From: DIGJ01 sp031553075 | Lineage (GTDB): Bacteria; Bacillota; Clostridia; Lachnospirales; Lachnospiraceae | Length of the DNA stretch: 64,000 bases | Direction: 5' to 3' | NCBI GenBank assembly: GCA_031553075.1 | Contig: JAVBLX010000110.1 | Span: 1-64,000 of the forward strand | Shown: positions 6,038 to 14,285 of the stretch, piece after piece | Layout: every line of letters begins with the position of its first letter | How positions within the stretch are numbered: the first letter of the stretch is position 1 | Translations under genes and position numbers: made by a program | The notes under the pieces: model-generated | The model's database searches: none | What the model saw: the letters and a program-made list of their open reading frames with translations, nothing else | What the model was told of the DNA's origin: nothing

Positions 6038-7681
6038 CTACTTATTTTCAATCCGCACTACACCGGTAATCATACTTTGGGTGCTGGTTTTATGTACCAG
6101 ATGAATTTGGTTTCGGGTGCTGCGTTTTATTTCGTAGAGGGCAGAATCTGCGGTGAACAGATAATCCCACATTTTGTTTCCGTGGGAAGGGATTGAATTA
6201 CGAATTCCCTGAGAAATGGTTACAACTGGGGCAGCGAGAGAATTTTTATGCTCAAGACCTAAGGCAATGACATCCTCCTTCAATTTGTTGGCAAGCGCCA
6301 AAATCTCCTCGTCTGTCTTATTCTCATAAATGACAACAAATTCATCACCACCGTAGCGGGCACAGAAAATACCCTCTGTCATCATATTTTTTAAAAGTCT
6401 GGAAATGGCATACAGACAGTCATCACCGGCCTGATGGCCATAAGTATCATTGTATTGCTTGAAGTAATCCAAATCGAATATTTCAACTCCCAGCATGGTT
6501 TTATTTTCCTTTGCGCGGGAAATGGCTTCTTCGGAAAAAGCATTCAGCTTGTAACGATTGGGAAGCCCGGTGAGAGGGTCGTGCTCTGAATGCTCCTGTA
6601 ACACAGCATTTTCCTGTTTTATGGCATCCTGCTCTTTTTGAACCTCCTCCAGCCGGAATCGCAAATCTATAGCATCCTTGTTGGTATCAGCCTTTTGCGT
6701 AAGCATTTTCTGTGATATTTCAAAATAACGGGCTGTTGCATGAAGGTAGCTGTATTCGTCATTGACTCGTTTGTAGTATGCAATCTTTATTCGCAGCAGA
6801 ATCAATTCTATATTTGCAATCTCAGTATCCAGTGTCAGAGCTTCGATACGAGTGAGGATAGTCCACATTTCATTAAATTTTTCTATGGAAAGCAAAAACT
6901 CACAGAAACTAAAAATCTGTTCGTAAATATCTACCAAAGTCTGCATTTTTAGTATAATAAGAATGAAATGGTCAATTAATTCATAGCCTTCATCCTCTTG
7001 ACCAATTGTGATCAAGAGCTTGGCACGAAAAGCCAGATGAGCAGCTTTACTATAATCAAGCACGTTATCTTCTGGAGCGGAGAGGGCTTTCTCAGAAAAT
7101 TCCAATGCTGACTCCATATTGTCCAATTTGTAATAGCAATCACCGATGGCCGTATAAGCAAGGATGACATTACTCCAGTAAAAGGGGTTACTTTCATCCG
7201 TAGCAAAAAGCGGGAGTCCCATGGAAAAATATTCAATGGCCTTGTCATATTGCTTGATTCCGGTATAAATGTGCCCCAGGTTTGTGTAAACCATGCCGGT
7301 TTCATAGGAAAGATTGTATTCCTTACAAAAACGTAATGCCGTCATATAATGATCCAAAGCACTTAAGTCGTTTCCCTGATTGCCAGCATTGACAGCCAGC
7401 ACATTATAGGTACGTGCCAGAAGTGCGCCCTGGGAGGAACGTTGTTGGTAACTGATTCCTTTTAGGAGATATTCCATAAAAGATTTGTAATCGTTAATGG
7501 AAAAATAAGCCTCGCTTAAATAATAATAAGCGTACCCAAATAAACCATCATCTTGCTTGATATCTGCATGAACAAGAAGCTGATGGCATAGCTGAAGGGT
7601 TTCACTGGGATCAGAAAAGCGAAGCCTCTGTATTTTATCCTTGATGAATTCAATCTCGCTATCATATTTGGAATGACTCAT
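6038..7681 (-). CDS. TPR-repeat diguanylate cyclase (GGDEF)
   Basis: The 547-residue protein has an N-terminal solenoid of TPR-like repeats (about 1-330; for example GMVYTNLGHIYTGIKQYDKA and AIGDCYYKLDNMESALEF), a short coiled coil (about 350-370) and a C-terminal GGDEF domain (about 375-535) that starts HDPLTGLPNRYKLN. The active-site motif RYGGDEF is intact, so it should make cyclic di-GMP from two GTP. The RxxD inhibitory site normally just upstream reads MTEG instead, so product inhibition through that site is unlikely. No membrane segment is visible, so it is cytosolic, with the TPR part probably sensing a protein or peptide partner. It is monocistronic, with its own terminator. Confidence 0.88.
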   Translation of the reverse strand: MSHSKYDSEIEFIKDKIQRLRFSDPSETLQLCHQLLVHADIKQDDGLFGYAYYYLSEAYFSINDYKSFMEYLLKGISYQQRSSQGALLARTYNVLAVNAGNQGNDLSALDHYMTALRFCKEYNLSYETGMVYTNLGHIYTGIKQYDKAIEYFSMGLPLFATDESNPFYWSNVILAYTAIGDCYYKLDNMESALEFSEKALSAPEDNVLDYSKAAHLAFRAKLLITIGQEDEGYELIDHFILIILKMQTLVDIYEQIFSFCEFLLSIEKFNEMWTILTRIEALTLDTEIANIELILLRIKIAYYKRVNDEYSYLHATARYFEISQKMLTQKADTNKDAIDLRFRLEEVQKEQDAIKQENAVLQEHSEHDPLTGLPNRYKLNAFSEEAISRAKENKTMLGVEIFDLDYFKQYNDTYGHQAGDDCLYAISRLLKNMMTEGIFCARYGGDEFVVIYENKTDEEILALANKLKEDVIALGLEHKNSLAAPVVTISQGIRNSIPSHGNKMWDYLFTADSALYEIKRSTRNQIHLVHKTSTQSMITGVVRIENK

Positions 7682-7823
7682 AAAACAACTCCTTAGGAAA
7701 AACAGCCTACTTTTAGTTCTATTTTAACTGATATTTGTGAAAAAATCCAGCGAAATATTACACGAAAATCAAATAATATAATTTTTGAAATTGAACATCA
7801 CAAAAAGGGAATTGCAGTAATTC

Positions 7824-7852
7824 TTTACAGATAAGTAAAAAGCGGTTATAAT
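7824..7852 (+). promoter_or_regulatory. Promoter of prfC
   Basis: TTTACA (7824-7829) and TATAAT (7847-7852) with a 17-base spacer. The rest of the 7682-7969 gap is AT-rich and shows no further structure I can support. Confidence 0.75.
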
Positions 7853-7969
7853 ATAGAAGTTTGGTTACTTTTCATGCCAGCGGACTTAGCATGGAAAAAA
7901 TCGTGATGGACGTTATAAAGTCTTGTTAATTGTAAATAATGGACAGGTCAAGAATTGGAGGAAATTACA

Positions 7970-9559
7970 TTGACTGATTTAAATAGTGAAATAAAAAAAC
8001 GCCGGACATTTGCCATCATCTCCCACCCGGATGCTGGAAAGACTACTTTAACCGAAAAGTTTCTTCTTTATGGAGGAGCAATAAACCTTGCAGGTTCTGT
8101 AAAGGGACGTAAAACGGCAAAGCATGCGGTCTCTGACTGGATGGAAATTGAGAAGGAAAGAGGAATTTCAGTTACTTCTTCGGTAATGCAGTTTAATTAT
8201 GATGGATATTGTATTAATATTCTGGATACACCAGGACATCAGGACTTCTCTGAGGATACCTATCGTACTCTGATGGCAGCGGATTCTGCTGTCATGGTAA
8301 TTGATGGCTCCAAGGGAGTTGAGGCACAGACCATTAAGTTGTTTAAGGTTTGTGTCATGAGAGGTATTCCTATTTTTACCTTTATTAATAAAATGGATCG
8401 GGAAGCGGCAGACCCATTTGAGTTGGTGGATGAAATCGAGACGGTGTTGGGAATCCGTACCTGTCCCATTAACTGGCCAATTGGCTCCGGAAAAAACTTT
8501 AAAGGTGTATATGATCGACAGACCCAGACCATTTCCCGTTTTATGGCGTCCCATAATGGCCAGAGAGAAGTAGAGACCATTGAGGTGTCACTGGGAGACG
8601 AAAGAGTTGACGAACTGATCGAAAAGACAAATCACGATGTGTTGGCAGAACATATAGAATTATTGGATGGTGCCAGTGACGAATTTGATTTGGAAAAAGT
8701 CCAGGCTGGTAAACTGTCGCCAGTATTTTTTGGTTCAGCCCTTACAAACTTTGGAGTAGAAACCTTTCTAAAGCACTTTTTAGAGATGACGACCTCGCCC
8801 CTCCCCAGAAATTCCAACGAAGGGGAAATCAATCCTTTTAACGAGGATTTTTCTGCCTTTGTATTTAAGATTCAGGCAAATATGAACAAAGCCCATCGGG
8901 ACCGAATTGCTTTTATGAGAATTTGCTCCGGAAAATTTGATGCCGGAATGGAAGTATTTCACGTTCAGGGAGGAAGAAAAATACGTCTTTCCCAGCCCCA
9001 GCAATTAATGGCTCAGGAAAGAAAGCATGTGGAAGAGGCATATGCCGGAGATATTATTGGTGTATTTGATCCCGGTATTTTTTCCATTGGTGACACCCTC
9101 TGTAACGAAAAAAATAAATTCCAATATGAAGGAATCCCCACCTTTGCTCCTGAACATTTTGCCAAGGTGAGGCAGATGGATACCATGAAGCGAAAGCAGT
9201 TTATCAAGGGAATTGAGCAGATTGCTCAGGAAGGTGCGATTCAGATATTCCAGGAATTCAATACAGGAATGGAAGAAATTATTGTAGGAGTGGTAGGAGT
9301 GCTTCAGTTTGACGTGCTCAAATTCCGTTTGGAATCGGAATATAACGTAGAAATCCGTTTGGATCCACTCCCTTATGAACATATTCGCTGGATTGAAAAC
9401 AAAGAGATAGACGTGGCAAGACTTGGCGTTACCTCCGATACCAAGAAGATAAAAGATATGAAAGGAAATCCGCTTCTTATTTTCACCCATCCATGGAGTG
9501 TAAAAACGGTTCTGGAGCGGAACGAAGGACTAATTTTATCTGAGTTTGGGAAAAATTAA
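7970..9559 (+). CDS. prfC: Peptide chain release factor 3
   Basis: RF3 is a GTPase that recycles RF1/RF2 from the ribosome after peptide release. G motifs are visible: SHPDAGKTT (P-loop), DTPGH (G3) and NKMD (G4), followed by the translation-factor beta-barrel and C-terminal domains; total 529 residues, the usual size. I choose the TTG at 7970 because GGAGG (7957-7961) lies 8 bases before it; a longer reading frame from TTG 7955 would place the ribosome binding site inside the gene. It stands alone under its own promoter, 142 bases before the kinase-like gene. Confidence 0.95.
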   Translation: MTDLNSEIKKRRTFAIISHPDAGKTTLTEKFLLYGGAINLAGSVKGRKTAKHAVSDWMEIEKERGISVTSSVMQFNYDGYCINILDTPGHQDFSEDTYRTLMAADSAVMVIDGSKGVEAQTIKLFKVCVMRGIPIFTFINKMDREAADPFELVDEIETVLGIRTCPINWPIGSGKNFKGVYDRQTQTISRFMASHNGQREVETIEVSLGDERVDELIEKTNHDVLAEHIELLDGASDEFDLEKVQAGKLSPVFFGSALTNFGVETFLKHFLEMTTSPLPRNSNEGEINPFNEDFSAFVFKIQANMNKAHRDRIAFMRICSGKFDAGMEVFHVQGGRKIRLSQPQQLMAQERKHVEEAYAGDIIGVFDPGIFSIGDTLCNEKNKFQYEGIPTFAPEHFAKVRQMDTMKRKQFIKGIEQIAQEGAIQIFQEFNTGMEEIIVGVVGVLQFDVLKFRLESEYNVEIRLDPLPYEHIRWIENKEIDVARLGVTSDTKKIKDMKGNPLLIFTHPWSVKTVLERNEGLILSEFGKN

Positions 9560-9701
9560 ATGAAGTTGAAAAGCGGTAGATACATTGTCAAAAATGTGGT
9601 ATAATTTTTAGATAAAACAAGGTATTATTTTATGAATAAAAGCATTTTCATATATCTATAATTTTAAGCATATGGATTTGCAGCTGGAGGAGGTATATAG
9701 C

Positions 9702-10316
9702 ATGAATAAAGTGATTACGATTAGCAGGCAATATGGAAGTGGCGGACGAGACGTAGGTAAAAAGCTGGCAGAACAGCTGGGGATTCCTTTTTATGACAAC
9801 GAGTTAATCACCCGAGCGGCCAAAGAAAGCGGCTTTGCAGAGATTGCATTTGCAAAAGCAGAAGAGAAGGCTAGTAATAGTTTATTATACTCCATTGCCA
9901 TGGGCATGAATGCTTATGGAAATCAGGACTTTGGATTTTCCAGCCTGTCCCTGGATGACAAGATTTTTCTGGCACAGTCAGACGTAATTCGTAAGATTGC
10001 TGACGAAGGACCATGCGTAATCGTTGGTCGTTGTGCTGACTATATTTTAAAAGATTTTGATAATGTATTACACGTATTTGTTCATGCCGGACTGGATTTT
10101 CGTATCAAACGTGCCGTTGAGCTTTATGGTGTGTCATCCGGCAAGGCAGCAGAAGATGTGATGAGGTATGATAAACGCAGAGCTAATTATTATAATTACC
10201 ATACCAGTGAAAAGTGGGCAAATCTTTTTAATTATGATATTTCGGTACGCACAGACTTGATTGGCGTTGATACAGCCGTAAAAGTAATAAGTGAATTTGT
10301 CGGAGCTGCTAAGTAG
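9702..10316 (+). CDS. Cytidylate kinase-like protein
   Basis: The 204-residue protein starts MNKVITISRQYGSGGRDVGK, a P-loop nucleotide kinase signature of the cytidylate-kinase-like family that is distinct from canonical Cmk. The P-loop is GSGGRDVG; downstream VIVGRCADYIL and the Arg-rich YDKRRANYYNYHT lid-like segment fit a phosphotransferase acting on a nucleotide or related substrate. GGAGGAGGT (9686-9693) is 8 bases before the ATG at 9702; an upstream ATG at 9672 is less likely. It sits between prfC and gltX, 72 bases from the latter, and could be cotranscribed with gltX. The actual substrate is not known. Confidence 0.8.
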   Translation: MNKVITISRQYGSGGRDVGKKLAEQLGIPFYDNELITRAAKESGFAEIAFAKAEEKASNSLLYSIAMGMNAYGNQDFGFSSLSLDDKIFLAQSDVIRKIADEGPCVIVGRCADYILKDFDNVLHVFVHAGLDFRIKRAVELYGVSSGKAAEDVMRYDKRRANYYNYHTSEKWANLFNYDISVRTDLIGVDTAVKVISEFVGAAK

Positions 10317-10388
10317 GTGTGAAAGACAACAAATAGACTAAGGCAACAAATGCTGGGAATTACAATAGAATAAGAGGTAAAACAAATA

Positions 10389-11852
10389 ATGAGTAAATTT
10401 AGAACAAGATATGCCCCAAGTCCAACTGGAAGAATGCATGTTGGTAATTTAAGAACCGCACTATATGCGTATCTAATTGCAAAGCACGAAGGCGGAGACT
10501 TTTTACTGCGCATCGAAGATACCGACCAGGAGCGTTTTGTAGAAGGGGCGACCGAGATTATATACCGCACCCTTAAAAAGACCGGACTGATTCATGATGA
10601 AGGCCCAGATAAAGACGGTGGTGTTGGCCCATATGTACAAAGTGAACGTCAGACTAAGGGAATTTATCTGGAATATGCCAAACAGCTGGTGGAAAAAGGA
10701 GAAGCTTACTACTGCTTTTGCACCAAAGAACGCTTGGATGAACTAAAAGCTTCCGTAACCGATGAAAATGGAAAAGAAATCGCCAAATACGACAAACACT
10801 GTCTCCATTTATCCAAAGAGGAAATTAACGAAAATCTGACCAATGGCATTCCCTATGTTATTCGCCAGAACAACCCAAGTGAAGGAACAACTACTTTTTC
10901 AGATGTTATTTTTGGGGATATTTCCGTAGACAACTGTGAACTGGATGATATGATACTGATTAAATCCGACGGCTATCCAACCTACAACTTTGCCAATGTG
11001 GTAGACGACCATTTAATGAAAATCACTCACGTAGTGCGAGGCAACGAATACCTGTCCTCCTCACCAAAATATAACCGCTTATATGAAGCTTTTGGCTGGG
11101 AAGTGCCAGTATATGTACACTGCCCTATCATCACCAACGAAGAGCATCAGAAGCTAAGTAAGCGCAGCGGTCACTCTTCCTATGAAGACTTAGTAGAACA
11201 GGGATTTCTAACGGAAGCCATCGTAAACTTCGTAGCATTATTGGGCTGGAGCCCAAGTGAAGACCAGGAGATATTCTCACTGGAGGAGTTGGTGCAGATA
11301 TTCGACTATCACCGGATTAACAAATCTCCGGCTGTATTTGATATGGTAAAGCTTCGCTGGATGAATGGTGAATATATGAAAGCCATGGATTTTGATCGTT
11401 TCTACCATATGGCTCAGCCTTATATCAAAGAAGTCATTCAAAAAGATTTGGACATGGAAAAAATAACTGCGATGGTAAAAACTCGTATCGAGATATTCCC
11501 GGATATTAAAGAACACATTGATTTCTTCCAGGAAGTACCTGATTACTCCGTTGAAATGTACAGCCATAAGAAGATGAAAACCACACCAGAGACCTCATTG
11601 GAAGTCTTAAAAGAGATTCGTCCTGTTTTAGAAGCGCAGGATGATTACAGCAATGATGCACTCTACGCTATGCTGGTAAAATTTGTGGAAGAAAAAGGCT
11701 ACAAAAACGGTTATGTAATGTGGCCTATCCGCACCGCTGTATCTGGTAAGCAAATGACCCCAGGTGGCGCTACCGAGCTGATGGAGATACTTGGAAAAGA
11801 AGAAGCCCTTGCTCGTATTCACCAGGCGATTGAGAAGTTAAGTGCCATCTAA
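10389..11852 (+). CDS. gltX: Glutamate--tRNA ligase
   Basis: This 487-residue class I synthetase carries the HIGH-type motif in YAPSPTGRMHVGNLRTAL (residues about 8-25), the IEDTDQER segment, and the KMSKS-type motif HQKLSKRSGH (about 255-264), followed by the alpha-helical anticodon-binding domains. It charges tRNA-Glu and, in many Firmicutes, also tRNA-Gln for later transamidation; which of the two applies here cannot be read directly. AGAGGT precedes the ATG. A strong terminator follows. Confidence 0.96.
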   Translation: MSKFRTRYAPSPTGRMHVGNLRTALYAYLIAKHEGGDFLLRIEDTDQERFVEGATEIIYRTLKKTGLIHDEGPDKDGGVGPYVQSERQTKGIYLEYAKQLVEKGEAYYCFCTKERLDELKASVTDENGKEIAKYDKHCLHLSKEEINENLTNGIPYVIRQNNPSEGTTTFSDVIFGDISVDNCELDDMILIKSDGYPTYNFANVVDDHLMKITHVVRGNEYLSSSPKYNRLYEAFGWEVPVYVHCPIITNEEHQKLSKRSGHSSYEDLVEQGFLTEAIVNFVALLGWSPSEDQEIFSLEELVQIFDYHRINKSPAVFDMVKLRWMNGEYMKAMDFDRFYHMAQPYIKEVIQKDLDMEKITAMVKTRIEIFPDIKEHIDFFQEVPDYSVEMYSHKKMKTTPETSLEVLKEIRPVLEAQDDYSNDALYAMLVKFVEEKGYKNGYVMWPIRTAVSGKQMTPGGATELMEILGKEEALARIHQAIEKLSAI

Positions 11853-11916
11853 TAGCGTGAAAGCGATCGAGCCAAAGTAGGGTTTCGATATAACAATCAA
11901 CATGATAAGAAAGATT

Positions 11917-11965
11917 AAAATGGCCAGTTGAGATGATGCTGTAAAACGTCTCAAATGGCCATTTT
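11917..11965 (+). terminator. Terminator after gltX
   Basis: AAAATGGCCAGTTGAGA (11917-11933) pairs with TCTCAAATGGCCATTTT (11949-11965) with one mismatch; the arm ends in TTTT. The symmetric A/T ends suggest it may work in both directions. Confidence 0.8.
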
Positions 11966-11988
11966 CAGATAAGGAGAGATACCACTTG

Positions 11989-13815
11989 ATGAATTTGAAT
12001 GAGAAACAGGCAGAAGCCGTAGCTCATAAAACCGGTCCTTGCATTGTTATCGCACCGCCCGGTTCCGGGAAGACTGCAGTGATTGTGGAGCGAACCAAGG
12101 CCCTTTGCGAAAAAGGCATACATCCCCGGAAAATTCTTGTCGTTACCTTCACAAAGGCAGCAGCCACCCAGATGAAGGAACGCTTCCAACGTAAAATGGC
12201 AGACAAAAATGCCCCAGTCCAGTTTGGCACCTTTCATGCCATCTTTTTTTCCGTCTTAAGGCACGCCTATCACTTCAACGTAAACAGCATAATCAAAGAA
12301 GAGCAAAAACTTCAGTTTTTTCGTGATATTCTAAAACGCTATGACCTGGAGACGGAAGATGAAAAGGATTTTATTTCAGAACTGCAAGGAGAAATTAGCC
12401 TGGTAAAAGGGGAAATGATGGACCTGACCCATTATTACGCCAAAAACTGTTCCGAGGAGGTATTTCGCAGCATCTTTTCCGACTACGAAAACATGCTCCA
12501 TCAAAAACAACTGATTGACTTTGAAGATATGCTGGTATATTGCTATAAGCTATTCAAAGAACGCCCCGATATCTTAAAAGGCTGGCAGGGCCAATTTGAA
12601 TACATCATGATAGACGAATTTCAGGACATTAACCATGTCCAATATGAAATCGTAAAAATGCTGGCTCAACCCAAAAACAACCTCTTTATTGTTGGAGATG
12701 ACGACCAGTCCATCTATCGCTTCCGGGGAGCCAAACCAGAGCTTATGCTAAATTTCCCCAAAGACTATCCTGGCGCCAAAGAAATCCTCTTAAACATAAA
12801 TTACCGTTCTCGTCCCCTGATCGTAGAAGGAGCCTCTAAAGTCATAAGCCACAACACCAGACGTTATTCCAAGCAAATTGTTGCCAATAAAAAAGGCGGA
12901 ATTCCTATAAACATCGTAGAATTTCCGTCCGCAAAAGAAGAAAACAAAAGAATCATAACCGAAATCAAAGCGCTGCAGGAACAAGGTCTGCCCTTAGAAG
13001 AGATAGCCATCCTGTTCCGCACCAACACCCAGCCCAGAGTATTGATACAAGCCCTCATGCAGCACAACATTCCTTTCCGCATGAAAGACTCCATTCCCAA
13101 CATCTACGACCATTTTATCGGAAGGGACCTTCAGGCTTACATCCGTACCGCCCTCGGCAACCGGGAACGCAGGCTATTCTTGCAACTGTCCAACCGTCCC
13201 AAACGCTATATTAACCGGGAAGCCTTCAATCGCCCTGAATTTGATTTCGAACAACTTCGCATCTACTACGAAGAAAAAAACTGGATGCTGGACCGAATTG
13301 ACCAATGGGAAAGCGATTTGAAATGGATTAAAAAGCTATCCCCCTATCCTGCTATTACCTACATCCGAAAAGGCATAGGCTATAACGAATTTCTGGAGGA
13401 CTATGCCGACTACCGTCGAATAAACATAGAAGACTTAAACGAAACCATCGAAGAAATCCATGAGTCCTCTCGACCGTATGATACCTTCGAAGAATGGTTT
13501 CGCCACATCGAAGCTTACACGCAAGAACTAAAAGAACAGTCCGTCAAAAACCAGACGCCGAAAGAGGGCATTATTCTTTCAACTATGCACAGTGCGAAAG
13601 GGTTAGAATACGGTCATGTATTTATTCTGGATGCCAACGAAGGAGTAACTCCATATCATAAGGCTACGCTTGAGGCCGATTTAGAAGAAGAACGCCGGAT
13701 GTTCTATGTTGCCATGACACGAGCCAAAGAGCAGCTAAACATTTATTATGTAAAGGAGCGCTTCCATAAAGAAGCGGAACCTAGCCGTTTTGTCACAGAT
13801 CTCATGGCCCCGTGA
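11989..13815 (+). CDS. UvrD/PcrA-type superfamily 1 DNA helicase
   Basis: The 608-residue protein contains the SF1A motifs: Q-motif NLNEKQAEAV, Walker A APPGSGKTAVIVERT, motif Ia VVTFTKAAATQMKERF, motif II DEFQDIN, motif III GDDDQSIYRFRGA, motif IV NYRS, motif V STMHSAKGLEYGHVFI and motif VI EEERRMFYVAMTRAKEQL. It should be a 3'-5' ATP-dependent helicase or translocase in repair or recombination. It is shorter than PcrA (about 720-750 residues), with a reduced 2B region and no long C-terminal tail. Start: AAGGAGA (11971-11977) suits either TTG 11986 or ATG 11989; I use the ATG. It is convergent with the glycosyl transferase gene across the 273-bp palindrome. Confidence 0.9.
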   Translation: MNLNEKQAEAVAHKTGPCIVIAPPGSGKTAVIVERTKALCEKGIHPRKILVVTFTKAAATQMKERFQRKMADKNAPVQFGTFHAIFFSVLRHAYHFNVNSIIKEEQKLQFFRDILKRYDLETEDEKDFISELQGEISLVKGEMMDLTHYYAKNCSEEVFRSIFSDYENMLHQKQLIDFEDMLVYCYKLFKERPDILKGWQGQFEYIMIDEFQDINHVQYEIVKMLAQPKNNLFIVGDDDQSIYRFRGAKPELMLNFPKDYPGAKEILLNINYRSRPLIVEGASKVISHNTRRYSKQIVANKKGGIPINIVEFPSAKEENKRIITEIKALQEQGLPLEEIAILFRTNTQPRVLIQALMQHNIPFRMKDSIPNIYDHFIGRDLQAYIRTALGNRERRLFLQLSNRPKRYINREAFNRPEFDFEQLRIYYEEKNWMLDRIDQWESDLKWIKKLSPYPAITYIRKGIGYNEFLEDYADYRRINIEDLNETIEEIHESSRPYDTFEEWFRHIEAYTQELKEQSVKNQTPKEGIILSTMHSAKGLEYGHVFILDANEGVTPYHKATLEADLEEERRMFYVAMTRAKEQLNIYYVKERFHKEAEPSRFVTDLMAP

Positions 13816-13976
13816 AAGGGTTTCCTCCCCGTGTCCCTCATTCAGCTGATTTCTCAGATTTTTATTAAACTAAATAAGACTAATTGTAAGCACTTACCTT
13901 TTCCATCTACAAGAAACTTCCGGGCAGCCACACACACCCACCCGTTAGTCATGAAACCTACCAAATGAGATTACCA

Positions 13977-14249
13977 GCAGCCCAGAAAAGAGTCGGGGGA
14001 AACGAGGGGCAGGGGATTGAAAATAACTCCATACATAGCAGGGCTAGAAAGTCTTAAGCAAATCCTCTGTAACCTAGGGGAAACTGCCCATGGACGGGCA
14101 GTTTAGGGTGAGTGGACAAGGATGTCCATCGAACCCGACCCGTAAAGAGCCACTAACTAGGCGATTTGCTTTAGACTTTCTTGCCCTGCGGAGTTGGAGT
14201 TATTTTCAATCCCCTGCCCCTCGTTTCCCCCGACTCTTTTCTGGGCTGC
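13977..14249 (+). ncRNA. Candidate structured RNA: 273-bp palindrome with hairpin-rich core
   Basis: The outer arms 13977-14030 and 14196-14249 are perfectly complementary over 54 bases. After an internal loop (14031-14037 / 14190-14195) the inner arms 14038-14064 and 14163-14189 pair over 27 positions with two mismatches. The 98-base core holds three hairpins: AAACTGCCC (14081-14089) with GGGCAGTTT (14096-14104); TGGACA (14113-14118) with TGTCCA (14123-14128), itself enclosed by GGGT/ACCC (14106-14109 / 14133-14136); and GCC/GGC (14149-14151 / 14160-14162). This multi-hairpin core inside one closing helix looks like a structured RNA; the size reminds me of raiA-type RNAs, but I cannot verify that. 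The alternative is a MITE-like DNA element. The rest of the gap, 13816-13976, shows only a small palindrome GTAAGCACTTAC at 13886-13897. Confidence 0.6.
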
Positions 14250-14285
14250 GTCCGGGTCCCACCAAAAAAGGTTTTATCACCAACC

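Noticed and set aside
9585..9605. Promoter for the cytidylate-kinase-like gene (TTGTCA with TATAAT)
   Set aside because: The spacer is only 9 bases, so the two boxes cannot work together as a promoter; the -10 alone is not enough.
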